DNA of 64,000 bases from Pseudovibrio japonicus (GTDB lineage: Bacteria > Pseudomonadota > Alphaproteobacteria > Rhizobiales > Stappiaceae), in NCBI RefSeq assembly GCF_014651595.1, contig NZ_BMXE01000008.1:1-64000 (forward strand). Reading direction: 5' to 3'. The notes under the pieces are model-generated. The model had not been told where the DNA came from, made no database searches, and saw only the letters and a list, made by a program, of their open reading frames with translations. The stretch's first letter is position 1; the number at the start of each line of letters is the position of its first letter. The translations under genes were made by a program, and so were the position numbers. Of this stretch, positions 16,825-24,692 are shown one piece after another.

Positions 16825-17714
16825 AAATAGAGACTGGCCTCTTTGAGCAAGAGCGGACACAGCTGACTTCTCTGTGCTACCGAATGCTTGGGGAGCGCGC
16901 TGGGGCGGAAGACGCGGTACAAGATACGTGGCTGCGTTGGTCACTGGCTGATAAAACTAAAATTCATAATCCGCGTGCATGGTTGCGCCGAACGGCAACT
17001 AATATCGCCATAGATACTCTTCGCTCTGCACGGGCACGCCGCGAAACCTATGTGGGGCCTTGGCTGCCCGAACCGCTCGTCGGCAGTGATATTGCTACAG
17101 GTGAAGATCATTTCGTTCTGGCTCAGGAATGTGAGTTAGCGCTGCTCTGGGCAATGGAGGTGCTCGGTGAGCATGAAAGAGCAGCCTTCATTTTGCGCGA
17201 GGCTTTTGACATCGATTATAACGAGATCTCCGAATGTCTTGGCAGCACACCAGCAGCTTGCCGGCAGATGGTCAGTCGCGCTCATAGAAAACTGCAGAAT
17301 TCCGGTCCTCGTTTTAATGTCCCTCCTGACATAAAGGAGGACCTGCTTTTTCGTTTCTTTAAAGCAGTAGAGGCCGAAAATGCTGCGGAAATACTGAAGT
17401 TGCTCTCTCCAGATACGGTGACTGTTTCAGATGGGGGCGGTAAAGTTAGCGCCGCGCTTCGACCGCTCTTCGGCCCACAGGACGCGCTAAAGCTGCTTAC
17501 GAGAGCCATACAGAAAGCAAAGCAGAATAACGAGTTGACTGTTGAGCTTATCACCGCAAACGACAGCCCGGCCCTGGTGATCAAGGGGTTAAGCGGAGAG
17601 ATTGAAAATCTTGTTACCATCTCTCCTGATGACCAAGGGCGCGTAGGATGGATATATATAATGCGAAACCCGGATAAACTGCCGAGGTTGAACTTAAGCA
17701 GCGTCAATCTTTGA
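16821..17714 (+). CDS. ECF41-family RNA polymerase sigma factor
   Basis: A 297-residue extracytoplasmic-function sigma factor. Region 2 is at residues 10-75 (LTSLCYRMLGERAGAEDAVQDTWLRW, then NPRAWLRRTATNIAIDTLRSARARR). A WLPEPL linker is near residue 93. Region 4 is at about 130-165 (LREAFDIDYNEISE...ACRQMVSRAHRKL). A C-terminal SnoaL-like extension carries DGGGK near 208 and NPDKL near 288. WLPEPL, DGGGK and NPDKL are the diagnostic ECF41 motifs. In that group the extension controls activity in place of a separate anti-sigma factor. The start overlaps the AhpD-like stop by four bases. The promoter at 15793-15819 matches the group's target. Confidence 0.95.
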   Translation: MKIETGLFEQERTQLTSLCYRMLGERAGAEDAVQDTWLRWSLADKTKIHNPRAWLRRTATNIAIDTLRSARARRETYVGPWLPEPLVGSDIATGEDHFVLAQECELALLWAMEVLGEHERAAFILREAFDIDYNEISECLGSTPAACRQMVSRAHRKLQNSGPRFNVPPDIKEDLLFRFFKAVEAENAAEILKLLSPDTVTVSDGGGKVSAALRPLFGPQDALKLLTRAIQKAKQNNELTVELITANDSPALVIKGLSGEIENLVTISPDDQGRVGWIYIMRNPDKLPRLNLSSVNL

Positions 17715-17722
17715 CGCTGCTT
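17696..17722 (+). terminator. Terminator at the end of the ECF41 operon
   Basis: AAGCAGCGTCAA pairs with TTGACGCTGCTT around a very short loop. The hairpin includes the sigma factor stop codon and is followed by ACTTT. The stem is long and perfect, but the T-run is weak. Confidence 0.6.
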
Positions 17723-17871
17723 ACTTTACAATTGCATTCAGAAAATCTGACAGCCCCATCATCGAGGCTGTTGTTGCTATCGTTCTTTCTGTCTGCTTAG
17801 AAGTGTTTCTTTTTTGACATTTGAGACCGAATTACCTGCGAACAGTAGCTCAGCGAGACAAAGCGGCTTCT

Positions 17872-18258
17872 TCAAAAGGGCGCAGCATCGACGGTCTTCA
17901 TCCATACTTTTCGCCACTCAGGCGCAGGGTAATTATCGGGCCAGAATTCCTTTTGGCGCAAAATCAATCCATCACGTAAGGTGTGGAACGTAATGACTCG
18001 ATCCTTTCTGATCCCGTCTGTTACTTTGACGTCTGATACGGCGTTTTCGCCATCCGAAATGATAGACTGAACCGCAAATGACCATTGTCCAGCAGCGGGA
18101 TACGCAGCATTGAATGCGACGAAGTTTGATCTGCCCTGCAGATACTCACGGGTTTGAGGCATGTAATATTCAAAGTCAGGATGCAACCATTTGCTTGCAA
18201 ACTTGAAATCATTGGAACTCATGGCATCCCAGAAATCAGCAATCGTTTTTTTTGACAT
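17872..18258 (-). CDS. SnoaL-like/NTF2-fold protein
   Basis: A 128-residue protein of the SnoaL-like polyketide-cyclase/NTF2-like fold: IADFWDAMSSNDFKFASKWLHPDFEYYMPQ at the start, then a GRSNFVAF segment and strands ending FHTLRDGLILRQKEFWPD. Such small alpha+beta cones are often enzymes or ligand binders of unknown specificity. It lies convergent to the ECF41 operon, whose sigma factor carries a SnoaL-like domain too, but it is on the opposite strand and shows no ECF41 promoter upstream. I therefore cannot link the two functionally. Confidence 0.75.
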   Translation of the reverse strand: MSKKTIADFWDAMSSNDFKFASKWLHPDFEYYMPQTREYLQGRSNFVAFNAAYPAAGQWSFAVQSIISDGENAVSDVKVTDGIRKDRVITFHTLRDGLILRQKEFWPDNYPAPEWRKVWMKTVDAAPF

Positions 18259-18514
18259 TTGGTCACCCCATCATGAATCTTCGAGTAAATGCTAATTTCA
18301 AGTGATGTATGAAGTCAATTTGGGCACATTGGTTACTTTCCTACAGATCGTAACCGGCTCAGTTTTTTGGTATGCAGGTGCCGGAATTGAGAGGAAATAA
18401 TAGCCATCAGCACGGATCATTAACGGTCAGAGAGCTGTCGCAGAGTGGAGGCATTCTTCTACACTCACCCGATAGGCGCTTCTCCTGTCTGGACGACAAC
18501 AGAGGGCAAACAGA

Positions 18515-20047
18515 CTAATTACCAACACTCTGAACACGCATAATTCGGTTCCCCACATTGTACTTCCCCTGCGGCTTTCTCATCGGCAGGCGGTGGGTCT
18601 CTTCCAGTGTCTGCGCGTCATACACAACAACAGCGCCATCCTCTTCCCAAACAGAGACCATCGCGTATGTGCCATCCTTTGTGAACTCAACATGCGCAGC
18701 GCGTGATCCCTTCTGAGGGCGCAGGGTCTTCACGATCTCAAGGCTTTGCTTGTCGATCACCTGAATGGCGTCCTGATCAGGACCAAAAAACACATCCACC
18801 CAGATATACGGTGAGTTCTCGTGGGTGCGGGTAAAGAAACCCGATCCAAGCATTTTGATCTGCTTGACGGTTTCCCATGTCTTCATATCAACAATGGAAA
18901 CAAGCGGTTCCCTCAGATGCGGCGTGGCCATCACGGTGCGGTCCCCCACCTGCCACGTCGAGCCGGACCCAAGATGCGGCATACCCGCCAGATCCAGATT
19001 AGCGATCGTGTGCCCGATCACCAGATCCACCACCTGACCACCAGTGCCGCTGGGCGACGCCCCCATCACGTATTCATCGGTTGGATCGAGATAAAAATCC
19101 TCAACCAGACTTTTCAGGGTGATCGTGCGTAGCGGGAACGGATCTTTATTTGGCGCTGGCCCTTCAATCCGCCAGTCATGGGCAAAGCCGTAGTGTGGCG
19201 GGTTGGGGCCATAAAACACCTCCCAGATGGAGGGCGCATCCTTCAGCGCCAGCACAAAACTCTTGCGTTTGGCGGCAAGATAAACAGCCGAAACACGGCT
19301 GGGCAACCCATCCTTGCCTTGCACCGCCTCTACCTTCTGCGGGCTCAAATCATCAGCGGAGAGAATAACAAACGTGTTGGGCAGATAGTTTGCAACAGCA
19401 ATCCATTTGCCATCGTGGCTCAAAACAATATTTCGACTGTTCAAACCAGCCCGGACGCGGCGAACTTCCTGCAGTGAATAAAGATCATACTTCTGGATCC
19501 AGCCATCGCGGGACATGATGTAAACGTACCGCCCATCCGGCGAAAACTTTGGCTGGCCGCGCGTGCCAAATGGTGTCTCAAAGCGCGTCAAAACCTCAAA
19601 GCTATCGCCGTCCACCACGCTGACAGAGTGGTCAGTGGTCTCCACTACCAGTGTCAGGTTCATTGGATCAGCCGACCAAAGGGGCTCGTCGATCGGTTCG
19701 TAGTCTTCGTTGATCAAGAGGCTCGAAGAGATCTGCTCTGGTCCCCAGTGTGGGGCAGGGGCCAGTGGCGTTTTCAAAAAGGCACTCAGCCCCTCAATTT
19801 GCTGATCGCTCAACACCTCCCGAAAGGCGGGCATCTCCGTCGCCTCTCGCCCGTTCTTGATCGTGTCCTGCAAGGCAGTGCCGCGCAGGCTGCCAAGCGT
19901 CTCAGGAAGCAGCGCCGGACCAATCAATCCCAAACGGTTCTCACCGTGACACTCCACACAATGTGTCTGATAAAGAGCTGCCGGTTCGGCAAGCACCAAC
20001 GATGCTGTCAGAACAGCCGACCCAAAAGAAATAAGGAGCCTGATCAT
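18515..20047 (-). CDS. nirN: NirN-like protein (c-haem plus d1-type beta-propeller)
   Basis: A 510-residue periplasmic protein with a signal peptide ending near residue 20 (LVLAEPA). A cytochrome c domain carries CVECH near residue 30 and MPAF further on. An eight-bladed propeller of the NirS/NirF/NirN type ends GKYNVGNRI. The c-haem domain separates it from NirF, and the short c domain and weak match to the nitrite site separate it from NirS. NirN in Pseudomonas oxidises dihydro-haem d1 in the last step of cofactor synthesis and helps load NirS. It is the last of four genes in the nir cluster. The other haem d1 synthesis genes (nirE, nirJ, nirF, nirDLGH) are not in the window. Confidence 0.83.
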   Translation of the reverse strand: MIRLLISFGSAVLTASLVLAEPAALYQTHCVECHGENRLGLIGPALLPETLGSLRGTALQDTIKNGREATEMPAFREVLSDQQIEGLSAFLKTPLAPAPHWGPEQISSSLLINEDYEPIDEPLWSADPMNLTLVVETTDHSVSVVDGDSFEVLTRFETPFGTRGQPKFSPDGRYVYIMSRDGWIQKYDLYSLQEVRRVRAGLNSRNIVLSHDGKWIAVANYLPNTFVILSADDLSPQKVEAVQGKDGLPSRVSAVYLAAKRKSFVLALKDAPSIWEVFYGPNPPHYGFAHDWRIEGPAPNKDPFPLRTITLKSLVEDFYLDPTDEYVMGASPSGTGGQVVDLVIGHTIANLDLAGMPHLGSGSTWQVGDRTVMATPHLREPLVSIVDMKTWETVKQIKMLGSGFFTRTHENSPYIWVDVFFGPDQDAIQVIDKQSLEIVKTLRPQKGSRAAHVEFTKDGTYAMVSVWEEDGAVVVYDAQTLEETHRLPMRKPQGKYNVGNRIMRVQSVGN

Positions 20048-20131
20048 TGAATTAACTCAGAATTTTGGAGCGTAGTCCCGAAACAGAAAAGCCCGTCTGC
20101 CAACAGGAATAGGCCACAGAAAAGCCGCCAC

Positions 20132-20551
20132 CTATGGCGTGACTGTCACCATGCCGATCATCTTTCGGGTCTCCCAATGGGGACCACACAGATACTGCTG
20201 AGAACCAGCGCTCAGGAACGTGAACTCAAAATCTTCTTCAGGAAACAGCCGCTCGGACTCTTTCTCGCCCGCTTCATTCAAATGAACCGTATGGCTGGTG
20301 CGTTTGTCCACGTTCACCCAGCGCACAGTGGTTCCAACGGGCACAGTCAGTTGTTCAGGACAGAAGCGGTATTTGTACATCTTCACAACAATGACGCCCT
20401 CTGCCTCAGCCGATGGATGCCCGAACATGTCCACATAACGCACTTCAGCTTTGCCACACAGCGCAGCGGCTTTGTCATCTTCGGCCTGTGCCGGTGTTAC
20501 CATCAAAAGGCCCAATAGAACTGCGGAACCTTGAAGAAGTCGTGCGTACAT
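20132..20551 (-). CDS. Periplasmic cupredoxin (type 1 copper protein)
   Basis: A 139-residue exported protein: the signal peptide ends at about residue 23 (PAQAEDD) and a cupredoxin domain follows. The first copper ligand is the His in KRTSHTVHL. Cys, His and Met follow in LCGPHWETRKMIG, completing a type 1 site. Two further cysteines (ALCGKAE and YRFCPE) could form a disulphide. Position between nirN and the multihaem cytochrome suggests an electron donor in the nitrite reductase chain, like pseudoazurin or azurin in other denitrifiers. This role is inferred from context. A strong AGGAGGGGG precedes the start, and a hairpin separates it from the preceding gene. Confidence 0.83.
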   Translation of the reverse strand: MYARLLQGSAVLLGLLMVTPAQAEDDKAAALCGKAEVRYVDMFGHPSAEAEGVIVVKMYKYRFCPEQLTVPVGTTVRWVNVDKRTSHTVHLNEAGEKESERLFPEEDFEFTFLSAGSQQYLCGPHWETRKMIGMVTVTP

Positions 20552-20576
20552 AAGGTGCCCCCTCCTAAAAGAAAAA

Positions 20577-20600
20577 GGGTGGCCAATTGCTCGGCCACCC
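20577..20600 (-). terminator. Hairpin with T-run between the NirT-like and cupredoxin genes
   Basis: GGGTGGCC and GGCCACCC form a perfect 8-bp stem around 8 bases. On the minus strand it is followed by TTTTTC. It lies between the NirT-like stop (20611) and the cupredoxin ribosome-binding site and may act as a partial terminator that sets relative expression. Confidence 0.65.
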
Positions 20601-20610
20601 TCTGTCTGCT

Positions 20611-22398
20611 TTAACGTCCTACCACATTGATTTGGGCAGTTTCGTCATCCAGAGCCAGACTGGTGTTCAGTGTCACGTGGTGGAAACGTGCCGCTGAGAA
20701 GTCATCGTGGATGGCGAACCCAACTGTGTAGGTCTTGCCTGCTTCAAGTGGAACATCACCCGGCGTGTCACTTGCCAGCGGACGGGAGAAGACCACAGTC
20801 CACATACCTGCAGAAAGCTTGGCAGAAGCTGCGATGTCACCATCATTCTGCACGCGGCGCTCAAGCAGGTAGCCGTTGGTTGCAGAGCCGTCTGCATAGA
20901 CGCGCATCAGATCCATGAAGGTGCCGTCAGCCAGCAGCTGGTCGATCTCTTCAGCAGACTTCATCTTGTCCCAGCCACCCTGAGCCTTACCGCGGCGACC
21001 TTTGACCTCGACCTTGGTGCGGGTCTCGCTCAGGTACTTCTGGATGGACTGCTTGGCTTGCAACATGCTTGCGACATCACCGTTTGCAGCGATTGCTTCC
21101 GGACCCGGATCAAACGGCATGTAGGTGTTGTCTGCGTGGCATGTTGCCCAGCAACCAACCTGTTCACCCATCTTGATGCCGGTACCTGTGATCATCATGG
21201 CAACCTTGATCTGGTTATCAGGGTCCATCTTGCCACCGTCCACGAATGGAGCAGGGGCATGAGGCGTATCTGGCCATTGCAGGCGGAAGTAGACGTTTTC
21301 ACTATCGTGAGCAGCCTGCATCGTCGCGTTAATCACACCGCGTTTGCCCGGAATTGGGGTAGGCTCGGTGTTTTCAGTACCCTTGACGATCTTGTTGCCG
21401 ATGTTGTTCAGCTCTTTTGCGTGACAGGTCGTGCACTGGTCACCACCCTTGGTCAGCGGACGAGCTCCACCATGTTGCTTGCCGTTCTGCACGAACTCGA
21501 AGGACGCCTGACCAGGGTAGAACAATGTCATGTCTACGGTGTCTACGCCGCTCCAGTCGATGTTGGCCCCAACGGTGTTACCAGCATCAGCAGCGGTTGC
21601 TTCGCCAGCAGCTTTGGCGCGTTCTTCCTCAACAGCAGCATCTACAGCCGCCGCGATCTGAGCCTGAACAGCTTCCTGCTGTGCTTTCTTTGCAGTGCTT
21701 GCAGCTTCAGCTTCAACCGCTTCCTTGGCTTCAATGCGGGCGAGGCTTTCCAGATACTCTTTCGGAACCTCGCGCACGAAGTTCTGGTTCGGCGCTTCGA
21801 TCATTTCCAGATATTCGTCAGAGGCGCGATCACGAACGTTGGAGTGTGCAATACCCTTGTGGCAATCAATACAGGTCTGACCTGTCTTCATTGCATTCAG
21901 GTGCTGCTGACGTGCGCGTGGCTGCTGGAATTCCGGCATCATGGATTCAAAGTCATGACAGTTACGGCATTCACGAGAGTCAGAGGACTTCATCCGCGCC
22001 CATTCGTTCTTGGCAAGGTGCAGGCGTTTGGCCTCGAATTTCTCGGGTGTGTTGATCGTACCAGTGATCTTGCCCCAAACTTCCTTGGAGGCCTTGATCT
22101 TGCGGATGATCTTGTGTGTCCAGTCTTTTGGTACGTGACAGTCCGAGCAAACTGCACCGACACCAGACCGGTTTACGTCGTGGATCGTGCCCTGGTATTC
22201 CTGATAGACAAAGTCATTCATCTCGTGGCACGAGACGCAAAATTCTTTTGTGTTTGTCGCTTCCATGGCGGTGTTGAAACCACCCCAGAAGATAATGCCG
22301 ACGACAAAGGCCGCCAAGAGGCCACCTACCGGCATTCCCCATAGGAAATACCTGCGCCAGATCGGCTTTTTCTTTTCCGTATCGTTGGACTGGGTCAT
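20611..22398 (-). CDS. NirT/NapC-type tetrahaem cytochrome fused to an EB_dh-like haem domain
   Basis: A 595-residue multidomain cytochrome. After a cytoplasmic start there is one membrane anchor (about residues 18-40). Four CxxCH motifs (CVSCH at 54-58, CSDCH, CRNCH, CIDCH) make a NapC/NirT quinol-oxidising domain. A long Ala/Glu-rich, coiled-coil-like linker (about 220-280) follows. The C-terminal half resembles ethylbenzene-dehydrogenase gamma-like (EB_dh) domains, with CTTCH and an unusual CWATCH (CxxxCH) motif. It probably passes electrons from membrane quinol to periplasmic NirS. ATG 22398 with GGAG upstream is preferred; the frame upstream to 22518 looks non-coding. It lies between nirS and the cupredoxin gene. 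Confidence 0.85.
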   Translation of the reverse strand: MTQSNDTEKKKPIWRRYFLWGMPVGGLLAAFVVGIIFWGGFNTAMEATNTKEFCVSCHEMNDFVYQEYQGTIHDVNRSGVGAVCSDCHVPKDWTHKIIRKIKASKEVWGKITGTINTPEKFEAKRLHLAKNEWARMKSSDSRECRNCHDFESMMPEFQQPRARQQHLNAMKTGQTCIDCHKGIAHSNVRDRASDEYLEMIEAPNQNFVREVPKEYLESLARIEAKEAVEAEAASTAKKAQQEAVQAQIAAAVDAAVEEERAKAAGEATAADAGNTVGANIDWSGVDTVDMTLFYPGQASFEFVQNGKQHGGARPLTKGGDQCTTCHAKELNNIGNKIVKGTENTEPTPIPGKRGVINATMQAAHDSENVYFRLQWPDTPHAPAPFVDGGKMDPDNQIKVAMMITGTGIKMGEQVGCWATCHADNTYMPFDPGPEAIAANGDVASMLQAKQSIQKYLSETRTKVEVKGRRGKAQGGWDKMKSAEEIDQLLADGTFMDLMRVYADGSATNGYLLERRVQNDGDIAASAKLSAGMWTVVFSRPLASDTPGDVPLEAGKTYTVGFAIHDDFSAARFHHVTLNTSLALDDETAQINVVGR

Positions 22399-22535
22399 TT
22401 CCAGGCTCCATTTTGGATTGTCTGTCGACCCATCCTGCCGGGTCGTGAGCGGTCGGCCTTCAAGATGCGGGGAGCAAATCCGCCGTCTCCGGCCACTGGG
22501 CAGCCGTTGCAGTCTCATACCGCTGATACAAAGAA

Positions 22536-22556
22536 GGGCGGGCGTGATGCCCGCCC
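22536..22556 (-). terminator. Strong hairpin downstream of nirS
   Basis: GGGCGGGC and GCCCGCCC pair perfectly around GTGAT, between nirS and the NirT-like gene. On the minus strand TTCTTTG follows, a weak T-run, so it may stabilise the abundant nirS message or terminate partially. Confidence 0.6.
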
Positions 22557-22579
22557 CTCAAAAGGATCGCTAGATCGCA

Positions 22580-24253
22580 CTAGGTGACGTGGTTCGAACG
22601 GATATGAACGTTGAACTTGCCGGTTGGAGCGTAAAGGCCCTTAATCCGGGTTTTCTCTTCCAGGGTTTCAGCGTCGTAAACAACGATTTCACCGTTTGGT
22701 GCAAGAGAGTCGCCCATGTTCCAGTTGGAAACCCAAACTTCAGTACCGTCAGCGTTGAACTCGAAGTGAACAGCAGCATTGCCGTCTGTTTCAGTAACCT
22801 GGATTGTCTTTACAATCTCACCGGTTTCTTTCGAGATCACCTGTACAGCCTGCTGTACTTCAGGGTCTGGGTGTTTGGTCTGGTCTGCCCATACGTACTT
22901 GGAGCTCGGGTGTGTACGAATGAACAGGCCTGGGCCATCAGTTTCAACTTCGTAACACGTCTTCCATGCATCATCCGGACGGCCTGCTGGGTCGTTTGCC
23001 CATACAGTCACAGTACCAACGCCGAGGTGGGTTGTACCTGCAACCGGACCACACTTAGGATCAACCCAGTTTGCGCCTGGACCTGGGTGTGGAAGAGCAG
23101 CAACGTCGATCATAGCTTCAAGCTTGCGATCTTTGGTGTCCACTACAACCATTTTGTTCGATGCGTTTGCAGCGATCTGGAAGTAACGGCCAGTTGGATC
23201 GAAGAAGCCATCATGCAGGAACTTTGCGGAGTCGATTTTGTCGATACGCAGATTGTCGATATCGCTGTAATCAACCTGCCACATCTGGCCAAGTTCTTTA
23301 ACAGCAATCAGCCATGTTGGCTCATTAGGCGTGGTGTAAACTGCAGCAACGCGGCTTTCTTCCACATAGTCGCCGTCGGTGTTGTAACCGCGGGTGGACA
23401 CCACTTTCAGAGGCTCCATGGTCACAGCGTCAACGATTGCGAAGTGTGGAGGCCAGTAAGCACCACCGACTACGTATTTGCCGTCGCCAGAGATCGCTAC
23501 GTCGCGTGCGTCATAACCGATAGTAACTTCGGATACCAACATCTTGTCTGGTGTCTGCCAGAGGTCGATCTTGGTCATCTTGCCGTCACGACCCATGGTG
23601 TACCAGAAGCGACCTGGGTCTTCTGGTTCTTCCAGTTTGTGGTGCTCGGATGCTTTGATCACGTGCACTGCATAACCGGTAGGAATGTGAACCAGAACTT
23701 CCTTGGTATCGCCGTCGATGACTGCAACTTTACCTGCATCACGCTCGATAACGACGAAGAAGTTTTCCCAGTTGCGGCCATGAAGTGGCTCGGTTGGGTA
23801 GTCTTTTTCTTCGACGTAAATCTTACGTGTCTGCTTCATCTGAGCGAGCGACATCTCAGGTGGCTTTGGCGGATCCAACATGATGTAGGTCGCCATGTCC
23901 TTGATTTCATCCTCGGTCAGAATTTCCGAGAAGTTGTTCATACCGCCCTCTGTGCCCCAGGCGATGATCTTCTCAAGGCGTTCCTGACCCAGCTGAAGAG
24001 TGCCACCTTCAGTCACGGTGCCATCTGCAGCCGTTTTCTTCCAATGAGGCTCCAGGTTTTTACCTGTTGCACCCTTACGGAGAACGCCGTGACAACCTGC
24101 GCACTGCTCAAAATAGAGCTGCTTAGAGCGCTCAAAAGCCTCTTCGCTCAGTGTCGGACCTTCTGCAAAGGCGGGCGCAGCTGCACTTCCGAGCAGCATC
24201 GCAAAGCCGGCCGCTAACGCGTAACCTGACCCACGTCTCTTATTTTGTAACAT
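22580..24253 (-). CDS. nirS: Cytochrome cd1 nitrite reductase NirS
   Basis: About 557 residues, normal for NirS. A signal peptide (to about residue 30, APAFAEG) is followed by a cytochrome c domain with CAGCH near residue 52. The d1 propeller shows the family blocks FFVVIERDAGKVAVIDG, RFWYTMGRDGKM, GYDARDVAISGDGKYVVGG and ALPHPGPGANW with the active-site histidines. The C-terminus is GLYAPTGKFNV. The enzyme reduces nitrite to NO in the periplasm. ATG 24253 has TGGAG seven bases upstream and is preferred to TTG 24259. An NNR box lies about 60-70 bases upstream. It heads the nir cluster. Confidence 0.98.
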   Translation of the reverse strand: MLQNKRRGSGYALAAGFAMLLGSAAAPAFAEGPTLSEEAFERSKQLYFEQCAGCHGVLRKGATGKNLEPHWKKTAADGTVTEGGTLQLGQERLEKIIAWGTEGGMNNFSEILTEDEIKDMATYIMLDPPKPPEMSLAQMKQTRKIYVEEKDYPTEPLHGRNWENFFVVIERDAGKVAVIDGDTKEVLVHIPTGYAVHVIKASEHHKLEEPEDPGRFWYTMGRDGKMTKIDLWQTPDKMLVSEVTIGYDARDVAISGDGKYVVGGAYWPPHFAIVDAVTMEPLKVVSTRGYNTDGDYVEESRVAAVYTTPNEPTWLIAVKELGQMWQVDYSDIDNLRIDKIDSAKFLHDGFFDPTGRYFQIAANASNKMVVVDTKDRKLEAMIDVAALPHPGPGANWVDPKCGPVAGTTHLGVGTVTVWANDPAGRPDDAWKTCYEVETDGPGLFIRTHPSSKYVWADQTKHPDPEVQQAVQVISKETGEIVKTIQVTETDGNAAVHFEFNADGTEVWVSNWNMGDSLAPNGEIVVYDAETLEEKTRIKGLYAPTGKFNVHIRSNHVT

Positions 24254-24259
24254 TCTCAA

Positions 24260-24692
24260 ACTCCAATGCTGGTGAGACGAGGTAACAGTGAAGTGATCGG
24301 CCCCAAGGCTCCTTGACCAATGTTAAGCAGCAAGATCCGGAGTGCTGTTCTGAAACATCACGCCCCTAAAAATCAGCGAAAACTCACGAGTTCTGAAAAC
24401 TTGCGACAGAGTGTCTCAACCCGAACTTTCATGTAGTGGACAACATTGATCAGGCCCGATTGATCGGCTCCGGCAGGACGTGACAGGCGAGTGGCGCTGG
24501 AAATAACATATTGAAAATATTGATATTAGCGTTGTTATCCACCCAGCGCCTTGGTGTTTGAAAAGCCCGCGTTCAACACCGCGTACTGATTCTTTTGCAC
24601 GCAATCAGGTTAAACGCGCATCCTGCAGCACAGATGGAAACCTTAAGCGACTCAGCAAGGTCCAGGGGGAACATAGAGCGGGAGAACTCTTG
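24260..24692. other. nirS promoter region
   Basis: About 430 bases between nirS and the end of the thiamine operon. The nirS-proximal part holds the NNR box (24313-24326). Further out, GATCA-N8-TGATC around 24450 is a loose inverted repeat. No gene is supported. Confidence 0.5.
24313..24326 (-). promoter_or_regulatory. NNR box upstream of nirS
   Basis: On the minus strand this is TTAAC-ATTG-GTCAA, an exact match to the TTAAC-N4-GTCAA pattern of NNR boxes at Paracoccus nitrite reductase promoters. Centred about 66 bases before ATG 24253, it would place transcription near 24278 if it sits at -41.5. That fits a class II Crp/FNR-type activator responding to nitric oxide. Confidence 0.8.

Noticed and set aside
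20707-22344. A 545-codon open frame on the plus strand, antisense to the NirT-type cytochrome gene
   Set aside because: The minus strand encodes a clear multihaem cytochrome with conserved motifs. The antisense translation has no family features and reflects strong codon bias on the other strand.
22589-24217. A 542-codon open frame on the plus strand, antisense to nirS
   Set aside because: nirS is certain on the minus strand. The antisense frame lacks a plausible domain, is compositionally odd (rich in Cys, His, Trp) and has no ribosome-binding site.
24441-24462. TTGATC repeats upstream of nirS as an FNR box
   Set aside because: The spacing does not give TTGAT-N4-ATCAA. The NNR box at 24313-24326 is a much better match and is correctly placed.
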